Translations under genes and position numbers: made by a program
Part shown: positions 63,161 through 64,000 of the stretch, in pieces
Numbering within the stretch: the first letter of the stretch is position 1
Layout of the letters: every line of letters begins with the position of its first letter
Assembly (NCBI RefSeq): GCF_030936135.1
Contig: NC_082594.1
Location: forward strand, 126,022,668-126,086,667
Length of the DNA stretch: 64,000 nucleotides
Reading direction: 5' to 3'
From: Gavia stellata
Taxonomy: Eukaryota; Chordata; Aves; Gaviiformes; Gaviidae
Notes under the pieces: generated by a model
Seen by the model: the letters and a program-made list of their open reading frames with translations, nothing else
Databases searched by the model: none
Told to the model about the DNA's origin: nothing

Positions 63161-64000
63161 CTGCTGAAGCTGATGTTATCACTAGTGGACGTGCTGCAGT
63201 GACAGCATGAAACACCAAAAAAAAGCTCATGGAAATAAACTCAGTTAAACTTCTGGAGTGCACAGTTGTCCTCACTTAAAATGTGCTCCTTGTCTTCCCC
63301 AGAAAATGCTTTTGTTCTTCTGGATGATGCCCAACTCTGGTATGCCTTGCTGAAGGCATGTGCCTTGATGGCTGTGCCTTGTATCTCAATGGGCAGAGGC
63401 CCCAGGCGGCCGCTTGGATCTGCACTCTGCTCCAAAACAACCTCCTGTCCTCAGTCTTGCGTGTCAGTAAGAAGCACAGTTTGATGCACATTCCTCTGAG
63501 TAGGTTCAGTTCTGAGCTTTTTATAAAAAGATTTTTTTCCCTAAAATTTTTTTATTTCAATTTTTTTTTTTTTTTTAGGAAAATCTTTTGATGAGTGCCT
63601 GAACACAGGAAAAATATCAGTTTACGTCAAACACCAAAAAACTCCACAAAAGCAACTGGCACATGTTGATGTGTAGTTGGAAACCTCTGGTTTGGGGCTT
63701 GTCATTTTCCTAACAAGAGCTGAACATTTTCCTAAGCCGCATCCCCCCCACCTCCCCTCTAAAAAAAAAACCCCACAACATTCACTTTTTCCCTCTCTTT
63801 CCATCCAGCAGTGGACCAGGAAAGGTCATTCTGATGCTTTCTCTGCTGTGAGTTTGCTGTGTGACCTCATGATAAGGAAGTCTGGGGAGCAACCACCTGC
63901 CTGGTCCTGTTTTTCTGGAAGACTTCCAATTCTTGGGATATGCAGGCTAATGCAATTATATTGTAACTCCTGCAGTGAATTTTCTTCCTTCATTTTTCCA
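63161..64000. other. Intergenic DNA with no supported gene
   Basis: Contains a GCGGCCGC octamer at about 63406 in a CpG-containing pocket, and open frames of 64-77 codons on both strands (63240-63590) that I do not recognise. A 16-T run lies at 63561-63576. No gene is called. Confidence 0.55.
63561..63576. repeat. Poly(T) run
   Basis: Sixteen consecutive T on the plus strand, preceded by other T-rich runs. Not clearly the tail of any retrotransposon identified here. Confidence 0.9.

Noticed and set aside
63241..63484. Overlapping open frames with a GC-rich pocket and a possible acceptor (CTTCCCCAG)
   Set aside because: Both strands are open and no partner exon or known domain was seen. Cannot be told from chance.
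1..64000. Prokaryotic features such as operons, CRISPR arrays, ribosome binding sites or attachment sites
   Set aside because: The spliced receptor gene, CR1 LINEs and ERVL elements show that this is vertebrate nuclear DNA, so such features are not expected and none was seen.

Overview
This window is nuclear DNA from a bird. It carries several CR1 LINE copies with the typical avian ORF2 carboxy-terminal protein signature and the 3' end ending in ATTCTRTGATT-like sequence. It also carries pieces of the common avian ERVL-type endogenous retrovirus, and a spliced vertebrate immune-receptor gene. The exact species cannot be told from the sequence.

Only one gene is supported with confidence: a CD200 receptor (CD200R1-type) on the minus strand, from the start codon at 39009 (or 38991) to the stop at 22757-22759. 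I reconstructed six coding exons by reading donor/acceptor sites and codon phases: 38922-39009 (signal peptide), 27125-27433 (Ig V-like domain), 26099-26350 (Ig C2-like domain), 25188-25284 (transmembrane), 24177-24228 (juxtamembrane) and 22757-22879 (signalling tail). All phases agree and give 306 codons before the stop. The tail aligns with the mammalian CD200R1 tail, but the NPxY motif that mammals use is replaced by VIYNSV, which fits the ITIM consensus. This is the most interesting coding observation in the window.

Layout: 1-452 is a minus-strand CR1 cut by the window edge. 453-22756 is non-coding, apart from a rearranged CR1 at 13.1-13.4 kb and a local duplication (15.7/16.8 kb). 22757-39009 is CD200R1, with an 11.5 kb first intron. 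39010-39430 is its putative promoter/5' leader. 40.5-41.3 kb is a plus-strand CR1. 41.74-43.45 kb is a broken minus-strand ERVL pol piece fused to the end of its LTR. 48.2-48.9 kb is a plus-strand solo ERVL-type LTR. 52.8-53.4 kb is a possible second LTR-like unit.

53.99-54.30 kb is a diverged second copy of the CD200R1 promoter/leader region, about 14.9 kb upstream of the first, without a recognisable signal-peptide exon. 54.9-55.7 and 58.3-59.6 kb are two diverged copies of another segment. 61.69-61.80 and 62.29-63.16 kb are further CR1 pieces.

The region upstream of CD200R1 therefore looks like a history of tandem duplication and decay around an immune-receptor locus. No tRNA, rRNA or CRISPR array was seen; those expectations would be prokaryotic or otherwise unsupported here.
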